Part shown: positions 32,477-41,893 of the stretch, piece after piece
How positions within the stretch are numbered: position 1 is the first letter of the stretch
Layout of the letters: each line of letters begins with the position of its first letter
Assembly (NCBI RefSeq): GCF_021568855.1
Contig: NZ_JAKGUG010000014.1
Span: 1-53,441, forward strand
Source: Dethiosulfovibrio russensis
Lineage (GTDB): Bacteria > Synergistota > Synergistia > Synergistales > Dethiosulfovibrionaceae
DNA: 53,441 nucleotides
Direction of reading: 5' to 3'
Notes under the pieces: model-generated
Told to the model about the DNA's origin: nothing
Databases searched by the model: none
The model's input: the letters and a program-made list of their open reading frames with translations, nothing else
Program-made: the position numbers and the translations under genes

Positions 32477-32857
32477 TCACCTCAAAAACGACAGTAAAGG
32501 AAGGCCCAGTAGAAACCATGCGGGAGCATATCCCACGGAACAGCCTCCGCCGGAAGATCCACCGGAGGCTCCACCTTCGTTAACCGACGTCACCACATCC
32601 TGGATATCCCCCACAGTAGGGGACGAAAGTCCATCTATACGGCTCTTGTATTCGTTCCACTTCGAGGGATCCAGGTTGGATATTCCCAGATTCACAAGAT
32701 CCTGATAGACATAGCTACCTCCGGAGATCCTGGTTAAAGTCTCGTTCACCATGGCCGCTTCGGTCTGTATGTCGAACTCGGAACCTCCGAGGTCCTCGGA
32801 AATGCAGCCGTTGGATTTCCAAAAAAACGCCGACACTCGAGACCTCCTCACACACAA
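32477..32857 (-). CDS. Short Synergist-CTERM-like tail protein without signal peptide (possibly a remnant)
   Basis: A protein of up to 126 residues ending in a Gly/Ser-rich linker, GGGCSVGYAP, a hydrophobic segment (AWFLLGLPLLSFL) and a terminal Arg, the same tail design as the S8 protease at 29869-31593. Unlike it, the N-terminus (RRSRVSAFFWKSNGCISEDL) shows no signal peptide, which such sorting normally requires. The start is TTG 32857 or GTG 32851; the GTG has AAGGAG 9 bases upstream. The middle (LVNLGISNLDPSKWNEYKSR) is unrecognised. It may be the 3' part of a larger gene whose 5' part was lost. Confidence 0.6.
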   Translation of the reverse strand: MCVRRSRVSAFFWKSNGCISEDLGGSEFDIQTEAAMVNETLTRISGGSYVYQDLVNLGISNLDPSKWNEYKSRIDGLSSPTVGDIQDVVTSVNEGGASGGSSGGGCSVGYAPAWFLLGLPLLSFLR

Positions 32858-32880
32858 TCACTCCTTTTCCTTACGTTAAC

Positions 32881-33399
32881 TCATCTCGCCACGCCTCCGG
32901 CGGCATCGACGTATCGCAACACAACCGCCGCAGCAAGAGCCGCACGGGCCATCACCCGCTCCGCCAAGCCACCTGTCTTGAAAATCTGTAGAAAAAGCCT
33001 CTGTCTTTTCCAGGGAACGAGAAGAGGCATAGGGCCGAAAAAAGCGTCCTCCGCTAGATGGAGAAGACAGCCGACCAACCACCAGAAGAGAAAAAAAGCG
33101 GTCGTAGCTGTTATCGACTTGGGCCCTACCGGAACGTAAAGATCGCCTCCGATTCTCTCGATCAAGCCGGGAAAGGGATTGGCCTCCAGGTATTTTCCGG
33201 TGAGCCAAGCCAGGGCCAGATAGGGAGGAAACCAATGACTCCACTTACGATGATACTTCATCCATCTCCTGCCACAAACTATCCTCTCGATCGAATCGGG
33301 AAAAATCGCTCCGGCCGATGCCACCGACGCCGGGAGAACCCTTCCGGTGGCGCCGTAGACGAGGGCAAAGGACATTATGGCGTGGCTGGCTCCCAGCAT
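32881..33399 (-). CDS. YdjM-like membrane-bound metal-dependent hydrolase
   Basis: A 172-residue inner-membrane protein of the YdjM/LexA-binding, membrane-bound hydrolase family. Conserved His/Asp patterns: SHAIMSFAL at the start, FPDSIER, HRKWSHWFPP and HLAEDAFFGPMPLL. Hydrophobic segments lie near 8-30, 55-68 and 97-116. GGGAGGTG precedes the ATG. Its cellular role is unclear in most bacteria. Confidence 0.82.
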   Translation of the reverse strand: MLGASHAIMSFALVYGATGRVLPASVASAGAIFPDSIERIVCGRRWMKYHRKWSHWFPPYLALAWLTGKYLEANPFPGLIERIGGDLYVPVGPKSITATTAFFLFWWLVGCLLHLAEDAFFGPMPLLVPWKRQRLFLQIFKTGGLAERVMARAALAAAVVLRYVDAAGGVAR

Positions 33400-33464
33400 G
33401 GGGACACCTCCCTTCTAAGTTAATGTATCAAAAAAGTATACCATGATCGACCTTCCATGTCGCC

Positions 33465-33504
33465 TTGACTAATATCCTAGGCCCTACTATAGTTGCTTAA
33501 GCAA
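33465..33504 (+). promoter_or_regulatory. Promoter with MarR-type operator for the MATE operon
   Basis: TTGACT (33465-33470), 17-base spacer, TATAGT (33488-33493). The perfect 12-bp palindrome TTGCTTAAGCAA (33493-33504) overlaps the last -10 base and the expected start site. A repressor bound there would block initiation. The MarR protein encoded as second gene of this operon is the obvious candidate. Confidence 0.75.
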
Positions 33505-33537
33505 CCTTTGTCCTCCTACAGGGAAGGGGAGAGTTAG

Positions 33538-34911
33538 ATGGCAAAAGTTCCTAAGGGGAAAAAGGCGGAAATGATGGGAACCTATCCGGTCGGAGCGATG
33601 CTCTGGAAACTGTCTCTTCCTACTATAACGGGGATGGTCGTCCAGGCATCGTACAACATGGTGGACGCGGCCTTCATAGGAAAAGGAGTAGGGACCCTGG
33701 CCCTCGGAGGAACCACCATATGCCTTCCATTTCAGATGTTGATGGGCGCCATGGGGGGAGCTATAGGCATGGGAGGAGCGTCTCTGGTCTCCAGGGCTCT
33801 GGGACGACGTGACAGGGAGCTTGCCTCCCGAGCTCTGGGAAACGTGGTGGCCTTGGCCCTTATCCTAGGCATAGCAGCTACCCTGCTGGGCAAGGCATCC
33901 GCCGAGGGCATGGTGACCCTGTTCGGAGCCAGCGAGGAGATCAAGCCCTATGCCTTGGAATACCTGGGGATAATACTTCTGGGCTGTCCCTTGACCCTGC
34001 TGGCTATGTCGTCCAACGCGGTGGTCCGGTCCGAGGGGAACGCCAACGTAGCCATGTTATCCATGGTCATATCCGGTCTGACCAACGTTTTTCTGGACTG
34101 GCTGTTCATCTTCCACTTCCATATGGGGGTAGCCGGAGCCGCATGGGGAACGCTACTTTCCAAACTCTTGGTGGTGATATGGCTGATCTCCCACTTCACC
34201 GTCTCCCCTCACAAGGTGATAAAACTCTCTCCGAGGAGATTGAGAGTCGACAGGGATATAGTCTCCGAGATTTCCTCCATAGGGATCTCGGCTTTCGTCA
34301 GGATGGCCGGAACCAGTCTGGTCATGGCGTCGGTCAACAACGCCATGGGAATATACGGCGGCCCCTACTACGTCGCGGCCTACGGTGTGACCAACAGGGT
34401 CATGTCCATAGTCTACATGGCGGTCAACGGGGTCGCCCTGGGAATGCAGCCTCTGGCGGGATACAACTACGGTGCGGGGCTGTTCGACCGGGTACGGTCC
34501 TCCATAAAGCTGTCCATCATATGGGGAACCGGAGGTTGCGTGTTCTTCTTTCTGCTGCTCTTCTTCCTGCCCGAGAGGGTGTTCTCCCTTTTCACCAACG
34601 ACCCCGATCTCATAGCCGCCGGGGTAGCCTCTCTGCCTACCATAGTGGCAGGCACGAGCCTCGTGGCGATACACAGGATAGGGGCCACAGCATTTCAGGC
34701 TCTGGGCAAGGGGAAACCGGCCTTCTGGCTTTCCATGACCAGACACGTACTGGTTTTTCTGCCCCTTTTGGCGACCCTTCCTCGGTTCATGGGACTGACC
34801 GGAGTGCTTCTGTCCTTTCCCCTGGCCGACGCTATAGCGGCTGGCATAACCCTGCTCCCTCTGAGCAAGGAGATGGGGCAGCTTAAAAAGGAGGCTCTGT
34901 CTACCTCATGA
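33538..34911 (+). CDS. MATE-family efflux transporter
   Basis: A 457-residue, 12-helix multidrug and toxin extrusion carrier (Na+ or H+ antiport). Family features: GAMLWKLSLPTITGMVVQASYNMVDAAFIGKGVG, GGASLVSRALGRRDRELASRALGNVVALAL, SNAVVRSEGNANVAMLSMVISGLTNVFLDWLFIF, and the second-half YAVNGVALGMQPLAGYNYGAG equivalent (VNGVALGMQPLAGYNYGAG). The MepA/NorM-like type is likely. GGGGAGAG precedes the ATG. Its stop overlaps the MarR start by 4 bases (ATGA). Confidence 0.93.
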   Translation: MAKVPKGKKAEMMGTYPVGAMLWKLSLPTITGMVVQASYNMVDAAFIGKGVGTLALGGTTICLPFQMLMGAMGGAIGMGGASLVSRALGRRDRELASRALGNVVALALILGIAATLLGKASAEGMVTLFGASEEIKPYALEYLGIILLGCPLTLLAMSSNAVVRSEGNANVAMLSMVISGLTNVFLDWLFIFHFHMGVAGAAWGTLLSKLLVVIWLISHFTVSPHKVIKLSPRRLRVDRDIVSEISSIGISAFVRMAGTSLVMASVNNAMGIYGGPYYVAAYGVTNRVMSIVYMAVNGVALGMQPLAGYNYGAGLFDRVRSSIKLSIIWGTGGCVFFFLLLFFLPERVFSLFTNDPDLIAAGVASLPTIVAGTSLVAIHRIGATAFQALGKGKPAFWLSMTRHVLVFLPLLATLPRFMGLTGVLLSFPLADAIAAGITLLPLSKEMGQLKKEALSTS

Positions 34912-35378
34912 AGAACCCTATGGGACGGTGGATCTCCATAATCCACAGGCTCTCCCATTCCTACATGTCGACGGCCATATCGCCGGAGGAAATAGGCTGC
35001 GGCGAGTTCGGGGCGCTGTTCTGCCTGAACTCGATGGACCAAGACCTCCCCTCTCAGGAGGAACTGCGGGAGAAACTGGAGATGGACAAGGGAGCACTGG
35101 CCAGGACTCTGGCCGGGATGGAGGACAAGGGACTGATAACCAGAGAGAGGGATCGATCGGATCGAAGGATACTCCGTCTGGGGCTGACCTCCAAGGGTAA
35201 GTCTCTGGTGGAAAAGAAGATCTCCGCCATGGATCGGTGGAACGAGGCCATATCGGAGGGAATAGACGAAGGGGATCTGGAGACGACGGCGAGGACCATG
35301 GAGAGAATGGCCAAAAACGCCGTGGCTTTCAGGGAAAGAGGATGGAAGAAAAAGACGGAAGGGGAGATTTCCGAATGA
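34908..35378 (+). CDS. MarR-family transcriptional regulator
   Basis: A 156-residue winged-helix dimeric repressor. The recognition region is DQDLPSQEELREKLEMDKGALARTLAGMEDKGLITRERDRSDRRILRLGLTSKG, with the wing Asp-Arg (RDRSDRR) typical of MarR. It overlaps MATE by 4 bases and the reductase by 4 bases. It probably represses its own operon through the palindrome at 33493-33504 and responds to an exported compound. Confidence 0.9.
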   Translation: MKNPMGRWISIIHRLSHSYMSTAISPEEIGCGEFGALFCLNSMDQDLPSQEELREKLEMDKGALARTLAGMEDKGLITRERDRSDRRILRLGLTSKGKSLVEKKISAMDRWNEAISEGIDEGDLETTARTMERMAKNAVAFRERGWKKKTEGEISE

Positions 35379-36511
35379 AATACCGTAAGATGCCAAAAAC
35401 AGGCGACGAACTGTCCGCTCTGGGATTCGGCTGTATGAGGCTCCCTATGGGAGAAGACGGGAAAGTGGACACCGACGAGGCGGTCAAAGTTATCCGACGG
35501 GGAATCGACGGCGGGATAAATTACGTGGATACCGCCTGGCCCTATCACGACGGCGACGGAGAGCTGTATCTGGCCAAAGCGCTGAAAGACGGCTACAGGG
35601 AGAAGGTCTTCCTGGCCACCAAGCTCCCGGTCTGGCTGGCGGAGAAGCCTGAGGACATGGACGACTTTCTGGACCGCCAGCTGGAGAGGCTGGAGACGGA
35701 CCATATAGACTACTACCTTGTCCACGCCCTGAACGAGGCGAGGTGGAGACACGCCGAATCGCTTAAGGTAGGGGGATTTCTGGACCGAGCCAAAAGAGCG
35801 GGCAAGATCAAGAACGCCGGTTTCTCATTCCACGACGGCCCGGACCTGTTCGACGCCATACTGAACGCCTACGACTGGGACTTCTGCCAGATACAGTACA
35901 ACTTCATAGACCGCAACTACCAGGCGGGAAAAAAAGGGCTTAAGGCCGCCGCGGAAAAGGGGCTCGGGGTGATAGTTATGGAACCCCTCAGAGGAGGGGC
36001 CCTGGTCAGGACAGTACCGGAAGACGTGGATAAGATATGGCGGGAGAACGCCCCCGGCAGATCTCCCGCCCAGTGGGGACTTCGGTGGCTGTGGGATCAA
36101 CCGGAGGTATCGGTGGTGCTAAGCGGGATGAGCTCCATGGAGCAGGTCGAGGACAACCTCGAGGCCGCCGAACAGGGCTACCCCGAAAACCTCACCGAGA
36201 CGGAGAGGGCCGCGGTGGACAAAGCGGCTCGGATATATATGGACCGCATGGCAGTGGACTGCACCGGATGCCGCTACTGCATGCCCTGCCCCGCCGGGGT
36301 GAAGATCCCCGAATGCTTCGCCCAATACAACAAGGTAACCATGCTGGACGACCTGGCGGGAGCGAAACAGTTCTACGGCGTGTTCACCAAGGACGGAGGC
36401 AAGGCATCCCAGTGCGTGGAGTGCGGAAAGTGCGAGACCGCCTGCCCTCAGAACATCCAGATACGAAAGGGCCTCAAGGAGGTGGCCCGGCTTCTGGAAA
36501 AGGAAAACTAG
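35375..36511 (+). CDS. Aldo/keto reductase with C-terminal ferredoxin domain
   Basis: A 378-residue protein: an AKR TIM barrel (1-290) with FGCMRLPM, YVDTAWPYHDGDGELYLAKAL (catalytic Asp and Tyr), the catalytic Lys/His region ATKLPVWL and YLVHALNE, followed by a 4Fe-4S domain CTGCRYCMPCPAGV (about 301-314) and CVECGKCETACPQNI near the end. This class is common in anaerobes and is thought to link NAD(P)H or ferredoxin to carbonyl reduction. The ATG at 35375 (with GGGGA upstream, overlapping the MarR stop) is the start; the longer open frame before it lies inside marR. Its presence in the MATE/MarR operon suggests detoxification of a reactive carbonyl or quinone. Confidence 0.9.
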   Translation: MKYRKMPKTGDELSALGFGCMRLPMGEDGKVDTDEAVKVIRRGIDGGINYVDTAWPYHDGDGELYLAKALKDGYREKVFLATKLPVWLAEKPEDMDDFLDRQLERLETDHIDYYLVHALNEARWRHAESLKVGGFLDRAKRAGKIKNAGFSFHDGPDLFDAILNAYDWDFCQIQYNFIDRNYQAGKKGLKAAAEKGLGVIVMEPLRGGALVRTVPEDVDKIWRENAPGRSPAQWGLRWLWDQPEVSVVLSGMSSMEQVEDNLEAAEQGYPENLTETERAAVDKAARIYMDRMAVDCTGCRYCMPCPAGVKIPECFAQYNKVTMLDDLAGAKQFYGVFTKDGGKASQCVECGKCETACPQNIQIRKGLKEVARLLEKEN

Positions 36512-36525
36512 AGCGATAGGAGATC

Positions 36526-36570
36526 GAATAGGCCGTATCGGTTCGAACCGATACGGCCTATTCGCTTTTT
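36526..36570 (+). terminator. Intrinsic terminator of the MATE-MarR-reductase operon
   Basis: GAATAGGCCGTATCGGTT with its complement forms a perfect 18-bp stem around CGAA-type centre, followed by GCTTTTT. The next gene is convergent (36570-37085 minus), so the structure may also stop that transcript. Confidence 0.85.
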
Positions 36571-37085
36571 CATCTCTTGTCGAATCCCCTGGGGGGAGTT
36601 CCCATGTTCTCCGGGGAGAACCAGTCGGGAAGGTCGATCGGGGTCATCACAGGATCGGGAACCACCGACTGTCTGAAACATTTTCCATCCAGATCGGCGA
36701 ACCACCGGACACCCTTAGCCCTGGGACCGGGGGGGTAGAACTCTCTATAGCCTTTTTTATCGACCAGCGCCCATCTTCCCCACGACATGGAATCGCCTCC
36801 GGGTTTGCCGGGCGCCTCTCCTATCCCGTCGGCGGAGAACCAGTCGGGCCTGGGGATGGCCTCCAAAGACGCGTCGGGGACCACCGCAGTGAGGAAACAG
36901 TTTTTCTCGGGATCGGAGAAAAAACGCACCCCCTTAACCGGCACGGGAGAGAAGAACTCCCTATAGCTATCGCCATCCAGAAAGACCCAGTTTCCCCACG
37001 ACATAGAGGGAGACTCGACCGCCTCCGACCGGACCACCAAGGCACAAAGGACCAAAGCCGCGCATATCGTCCAGATATTTCTCAC
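36570..37085 (-). CDS. Secreted protein made of two tandem ~65-residue repeats
   Basis: A 171-residue protein: signal peptide MRNIWTICAALVLCALVVRS with likely cleavage after SEA, then two clear internal copies (about 27-87 and 97-160). Each has the order SMSWGxWxxxD, YREFxxPxP, KGVRxFxD, a Cys-Phe, VVPDxxxxxI, PxPDWFSxxxxG. Matching tryptophans and one Cys per repeat suggest a structural role. I do not recognise the family; it is not near a clear partner. The start ATG is at 37085 behind a GGAGGTG site. Confidence 0.75.
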   Translation of the reverse strand: MRNIWTICAALVLCALVVRSEAVESPSMSWGNWVFLDGDSYREFFSPVPVKGVRFFSDPEKNCFLTAVVPDASLEAIPRPDWFSADGIGEAPGKPGGDSMSWGRWALVDKKGYREFYPPGPRAKGVRWFADLDGKCFRQSVVPDPVMTPIDLPDWFSPENMGTPPRGFDKR

Positions 37086-37117
37086 TCTATCACCTCCATC
37101 TCAACCACTATAGCACA

Positions 37118-37146
37118 GGACCGGAGCTTGTTAACCGCTCCGGTCC
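37118..37146. terminator. Hairpin that ends the RND operon 2 and overlaps a downstream promoter
   Basis: GGACCGGAGC / GCTCCGGTCC form a 10-bp stem with a 9-base loop, between the TolC-like stop (37157) and the next minus gene (start 37085). The T-run is poor. On the minus strand TTAACA within the loop, a 16-base gap and TATAGT (about 37107-37112) form a plausible promoter for the repeat protein, so the DNA may be a terminator and a promoter at once. Confidence 0.55.
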
Positions 37147-37156
37147 CGGCCTGGCT

Positions 37157-38734
37157 CTAATCGGAGCCCTCGAGCTCCTTTCTTATATCGTCCAGATAGG
37201 CCTGGCTCTCGTCGCTCAACTCTATGCCCTTCGGCTCGTCCTTATTCAGAGCCCGAGTCTGCACCGGGCCGTACTCCGACATGGGAGCCCAGCCTCCTCC
37301 GAGGGCCTTGAAGATCCTCACCAGGTTCGACAGCATCTCGCCTTCGCTGACGGCCAGCTGTTCCTCCAGATCCAGCAACGCCCTCTGAGCTATTATGACG
37401 TTGTTGAAGTCGGTTAGGCCGTTCACGTACTGGTCCTCCGCCACTGCCATGGCGGAGGCGGCGGACTTGACTCCTCTGCCCAGGGACTCGTTTCTGAGCC
37501 TCTCCTGGGTCTCGGCGGTGAGGGCGTTTCGCACCTCGGCCACAGCGTTCAATACGGTCTGCTCGTAGTTTGCCAGGGCCTGTCTCTGTTTCTCGGTCTG
37601 CACCTTTATGTTCTTCCTGATAGCACCACCGTGGAAGATAGGCCAGGATATCTTGGGGCCTATGGAATACACCCCTCCGTCCGACACGGAAAGCCCTCCG
37701 GCGGAGCTGTAGGACTCCAGTCCTATGGAGCCGAACAGGCTGAACTTCGGCAGGAAGTCCTTCTTGGAAGCGTCCTTTCTGGCTATCTGTGCGGCCAGCT
37801 GTCTCTCCGCCATGTAGATATCCGGACGCTGACGGACAAAATCGGCGGGAATTCCAACGAGATCTATCTTCTCGGGATCGGGGAGTTTTTCGTAGTCGAA
37901 AAGCTCCTCCGCCAGACTCCCGGGGACCTGGCCAACTAATATGGCCAGCCTGTTCATGGCCTCCTCTATCCCGGTCTTTATGGGAGGGATGGACGACCGG
38001 GTCTGCTCCATGGTGTACTTGGCCTGGTTCAGAGCCAGCTCGTCGGCCAATCCCGAATCGTACTGCGACTGCAGCAGCTCCAATGTGGCGTTCTGAAGCC
38101 CCAGGTTTTTCTCCGCCACCATGAGTCTTTTCTGAAGGGTCCTCAAGGATATGTAGTTGAGGGCCACCTCGGAGGAAAGACTCACCCATGCGTTGTGCAG
38201 AGCCCCGTATCTGGCCTGAAGGTCCGCGGCGCTGGCCTTTATCTTAAGGGCCTGACCGCCGAAGAGATCTATCTCCCATGACGCGTCGATACCCAGTTTG
38301 TAGAGGTCTATGGGCCCTACCTGAGATCCGGTCAAGCTGGCGTTCTCTCCGGTCTTCATGTTGGTGAAGGATCCGGCGCTGTCCAGCCAGGGCAGAAGGG
38401 CGGCCTTGCTTATTCCCAGAGCGGCTCTCGCCTCGGCGAAGCTGGAACGTGCCGAGACCATGTCCCTGTTGTTCTCCAGAGAGGCCAATATGAGCCTCGT
38501 CAGGGTCTCGTCGCCGAGGGAGTTCCACCAATTCGCCAACACCTCCGGAGTCGGAGCGTCCGGGACGTCCAAAGCGGCGAAATAGGGCATGGGATACCGT
38601 TTCGCCATCTTCCTCCAGTTCCCGAGCTCCAGTTCCATGTCCTTAGACGCAGGATCCTCCGCGGCGGAGACGATGACCGGCATCACCGCGGTCAGAACCA
38701 CGAAAGTCGCTAAAACGGCGATAAATTTTCTCAA
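37157..38734 (-). CDS. TolC-like outer-membrane efflux channel, system 2 (NodT/OprM-type)
   Basis: A 525-residue outer-membrane factor with a signal peptide (MRKFIAVLATFVVLTAVMPV, cleavage near VSAA) and no lipobox cysteine visible at the cleavage site, unlike most OprM/NodT lipoproteins. Two repeated halves of helices are visible: NWWNSLGDETLTRLILASLENN, LRTLQKRLMVAEKNLGLQNATLELLQSQYDSGLADELALNQAKY and, in the second half, RQRPDIYMAERQLAAQIARKDASKKDFLPKFSLFGSIG. It is the last gene of TetR-adaptor-RND-channel and would complete a tripartite exporter. Start has only a weak upstream site. Confidence 0.92.
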   Translation of the reverse strand: MRKFIAVLATFVVLTAVMPVIVSAAEDPASKDMELELGNWRKMAKRYPMPYFAALDVPDAPTPEVLANWWNSLGDETLTRLILASLENNRDMVSARSSFAEARAALGISKAALLPWLDSAGSFTNMKTGENASLTGSQVGPIDLYKLGIDASWEIDLFGGQALKIKASAADLQARYGALHNAWVSLSSEVALNYISLRTLQKRLMVAEKNLGLQNATLELLQSQYDSGLADELALNQAKYTMEQTRSSIPPIKTGIEEAMNRLAILVGQVPGSLAEELFDYEKLPDPEKIDLVGIPADFVRQRPDIYMAERQLAAQIARKDASKKDFLPKFSLFGSIGLESYSSAGGLSVSDGGVYSIGPKISWPIFHGGAIRKNIKVQTEKQRQALANYEQTVLNAVAEVRNALTAETQERLRNESLGRGVKSAASAMAVAEDQYVNGLTDFNNVIIAQRALLDLEEQLAVSEGEMLSNLVRIFKALGGGWAPMSEYGPVQTRALNKDEPKGIELSDESQAYLDDIRKELEGSD

Positions 38735-38740
38735 AAGCGA

Positions 38741-41700
38741 TTACCCCTTTCCATCTGTCTTTTGTCCGTGGCCAATCACCACTCGACCTATGGCGCCCTT
38801 TATCCTCTCCCTGTAGGTCTGAAGGAACACGTAGAGACCGGGGATCAGGAATATTCCGAAGGTCGTGGCTATGCTCATTCCGAAGAACATGGTCGTGCCG
38901 ACGTGAAGACGGCTGCCGGCCCCGGCTCCTGTGGCGAAAAGCATGGGCAGAATTCCTATAACGCAGGTAAAGGCGGTCATCATGACCGATCTAAACCGCT
39001 CGGACGCCGCAATACCCGCCGCATCTATCACGGAGAGTCCCTTCTCGTCGTGCTGTTCCTTGGCGAACTCCACTATGAGTATGGCGTTCTTGGCCGACAG
39101 CCCCACAAGCAACAGTATGCCCAGCTGAGCGTATATGCTGAGAGACAGCTTCATAACGAAGATACCGACCAACGCCCCGAGCAGAGCCACCGGTAGAGAG
39201 AGGATGACTCCCAGAGGGACGGACCAGCTCTCGTACTGGGCCACCAGGAACAGATACCCGAACAATACCGCTATCGCTATTATCATGACCGTCTGACCGC
39301 TGGACTCCCTCTCCTGGTAGGTCATGCCGGAGTAGTCCACCTTATAGCCCTCGGGGAGCTCCGAGGCCAACCTCTCGACCACCTCTATGCCGTGTCCAGA
39401 CGAAAAGCCCGGGGCCATGAAGGCCATCACAGAGGCCGTCGGAAACAAATTGTAACGGCTTACGGCCCTTGGGGCCAGGGTCTTATGGAGCTTCATGAAA
39501 CTGTCCACCGGAACCCTTTCTCCCACCCTGTTGTTCACGAAGATATTGCCCACGTTGGACCTCTCGTTCCTGTAAGGCCAGTCGGACTGCAATATAACCT
39601 TGTTCACCGTCGTGCCTATGTTTATGTCGTTGACATAGGCCGTTCCGAAATAGGTCTGAAGGGTGCTGAAAGCATTGTCCAACGGCACCCCGAGCATCTC
39701 GGCCTTCTCCCTATCTATGTCCAGAAACAGGTGGGGAGTGTCGGCTGTGTAGGTACTGAAACCATACATGAACTCAGGAGCCCTGTTCAGCTTCATCAGA
39801 AATTCGCCGGTCACCCGGGCAAGTCTCTGAGGATCGTTGTCCACCGTGGACTGTAATCTGACGTCCAGTCCTCCGGACATCCCCAGACCCTGTATGGCCG
39901 GAGGGGTGAAGACGTTGACCCTGGCCTCGGGGATCGAGGCGGCTATTGCCTTCACGTTTCCCACGATGGCGTTCAACCCCGTCTCAGCGGTTTTTCTCTC
40001 GGACCAGGTATCCAGGTTTATTATCAAAGACGCAACGTTCTCTCCCGAGTCTCCCAGCAGGCTGTATCCCACTATGTTCATGACGAACTTGACCCCCGGG
40101 ATCCTCTCCAACTGGGGCACCAGTTTTTCCATGACCGCCTCGGTCCTCTCCTGGGTGGCTCCCTCGGGAAGCTGGACCACCGCGAAGGCCGCTCCCTGGT
40201 CTTCGTCCGGAACGAAGGCTGTGGGAGTTATTCTCATGATCCCTACCGCCACTGCCATGACCAATGCCAGCAGTCCCAACGAAACAAGAGTCCTTCTGGC
40301 TATCCACAGAGACCCGGCCACGTAACCCCGGGAGGCCTTGGAGACCAGCCGGTTGAACCAGGCTAGAGGTCCTCTGGTCTTGGGCTTTATGCCGTGAAGC
40401 ATATGGGCGCACATGGCCGGGCTCAAGGTCAGAGCCACCACCAGGGAGAACACGACCGAGAAGGACACCGTGACCGCGAACTGACGGTAGATCTCTCCTG
40501 TCATTCCCCCCATGAAGGCCACCGGAACGAATATGGCCAAAAAGACCAGAGTGGTCGCCGTCATGGGCCCTGTGACGTCCTTCATGGCCTGAACGGTGGC
40601 CTCCACGGAGCCCACCCCGTCTCTTTCCATAACGTAGAGGACCCTTTCGACCACGATTATGGCGTCGTCCACGACGGTTCCTATGACCAGGACGAAGGCG
40701 AACAAGGTCAGTATGTTTATGCTGAAACCCAACGTTATCAACCCTATGAAGGTCGCCAGAAGCGATATGGGAATCGCCATGACCGGCACCAGGGTGACCC
40801 TCCAGTCCTGAAGGAACACATAACACACCAAGACCACCAGGGAGAAGGTCAGCACCAGGGTAAACAGGATCTCGTGGATAGTCTCCTTGACGTACTCGGT
40901 GGAGTCGTATCCTATGACGAACTCCATGTCAGACGGCAAGGTCTTGGAAAGATCCTCCAGGGCCTTCTCCGTGGCCCTCATGGCGTCCAGGGCGTTGGAA
41001 TCGGACGCCTGGGACAGCAGCATCATGGCCGCAGGGGCTCCGTTCAGCCCGGCGTGGAAGGTGTAGTCCTCCGAGCCCAGCTCTATCCTGGCCACATCCT
41101 TCAGCTTGACCAGAGCACCGCCCTCGGTGGTCCTTATGACGACGTTCTCGAAGTCTCTCACGTTACCGAGACGCCCCTTGGTGGTCAAGGTGTAGACCAG
41201 AGAGTTGCTTCCGTCTCCGGGAGCCGCTCCTATGGACCCCAGAGAGGCCTGACGGTTCTGGCTGGAGATGGCTCCGGCCACGTCGGAGGTGCTGAGCCCC
41301 ATAGAGGCCAGCCTGTCCGGATCCAGCCACACCCTTATGCTGTACTTGGCTCCCATTACCTGGACGTCCCCGAGCCCCGGAACCCTTTTGAGGGCGTTGC
41401 TGACGTTGTTCTGGGCGTAGTCCGTCATGAAGGTGGCGTCTCTAGTCCCGTTCGGAGAGATGAGAGCAACGAAGCCCAACACGTCGGAAAACCTGGACTC
41501 GGTGGTTATACCTCGGGCCGTGACCTCGCCGGGCAACTGAGGCTCGGCCTGCTGGACCCTGTTTTGCACCTTGACCAGAGCCATGTCCGTGTCGGTTCCG
41601 GTCTTGAAGGTTATGGTCAGAGAATAACGCCCGGTGTTGCTGGAGGTGGAGTTCATGTAGATCATGTCGTCCACGCCGTTTATGGCCTCCTCCAGAGGAA

Positions 41701-41890
41701 CCCCGACGGTGTTGGCCAGGGTCTCTGCGTCGGCGCCGGGATAGGTGGCCTCGACGCTTATCTGGGGAGGAGCTATGTCGGGATACTGCTTGACCGGCAG
41801 GTTAAGAGCCGCGATGCCTCCGGCCAGGGCCAGTACCACCGCTATGACCATGGCGAAACGGGGACGTTCTATGAAAAACTTTGAGAACAT
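38741..41890 (-). CDS. RND-family efflux pump (HAE1/AcrB-type), system 2
   Basis: A 1049-residue AcrB-like permease. N-terminal [20 protein letters not shown] and the AcrB-type PYPxIAPPxIxV segment are present ([20 protein letters not shown]). TM4 has [13 protein letters not shown] with both acidic residues of the proton relay; the second-half core shows [28 protein letters not shown]. Length and motif spacing agree with HAE1 drug exporters. It lies 3 bases after the adaptor and 6 before the channel, so the three are co-transcribed. Confidence 0.95.
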   Translation of the reverse strand: MFSKFFIERPRFAMVIAVVLALAGGIAALNLPVKQYPDIAPPQISVEATYPGADAETLANTVGVPLEEAINGVDDMIYMNSTSSNTGRYSLTITFKTGTDTDMALVKVQNRVQQAEPQLPGEVTARGITTESRFSDVLGFVALISPNGTRDATFMTDYAQNNVSNALKRVPGLGDVQVMGAKYSIRVWLDPDRLASMGLSTSDVAGAISSQNRQASLGSIGAAPGDGSNSLVYTLTTKGRLGNVRDFENVVIRTTEGGALVKLKDVARIELGSEDYTFHAGLNGAPAAMMLLSQASDSNALDAMRATEKALEDLSKTLPSDMEFVIGYDSTEYVKETIHEILFTLVLTFSLVVLVCYVFLQDWRVTLVPVMAIPISLLATFIGLITLGFSINILTLFAFVLVIGTVVDDAIIVVERVLYVMERDGVGSVEATVQAMKDVTGPMTATTLVFLAIFVPVAFMGGMTGEIYRQFAVTVSFSVVFSLVVALTLSPAMCAHMLHGIKPKTRGPLAWFNRLVSKASRGYVAGSLWIARRTLVSLGLLALVMAVAVGIMRITPTAFVPDEDQGAAFAVVQLPEGATQERTEAVMEKLVPQLERIPGVKFVMNIVGYSLLGDSGENVASLIINLDTWSERKTAETGLNAIVGNVKAIAASIPEARVNVFTPPAIQGLGMSGGLDVRLQSTVDNDPQRLARVTGEFLMKLNRAPEFMYGFSTYTADTPHLFLDIDREKAEMLGVPLDNAFSTLQTYFGTAYVNDINIGTTVNKVILQSDWPYRNERSNVGNIFVNNRVGERVPVDSFMKLHKTLAPRAVSRYNLFPTASVMAFMAPGFSSGHGIEVVERLASELPEGYKVDYSGMTYQERESSGQTVMIIAIAVLFGYLFLVAQYESWSVPLGVILSLPVALLGALVGIFVMKLSLSIYAQLGILLLVGLSAKNAILIVEFAKEQHDEKGLSVIDAAGIAASERFRSVMMTAFTCVIGILPMLFATGAGAGSRLHVGTTMFFGMSIATTFGIFLIPGLYVFLQTYRERIKGAIGRVVIGHGQKTDGKG

Positions 41891-41893
41891 GGT

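Noticed and set aside
36538-36552. GGTTCGAACC, resembling a tRNA T-arm
   Set aside because: It is the centre of a terminator hairpin; no acceptor or anticodon arm can be built around it.
40394-41884. 496-codon open frame opposite the RND pump of system 2
   Set aside because: Antisense shadow of a strongly conserved pump gene, with no motif of its own.
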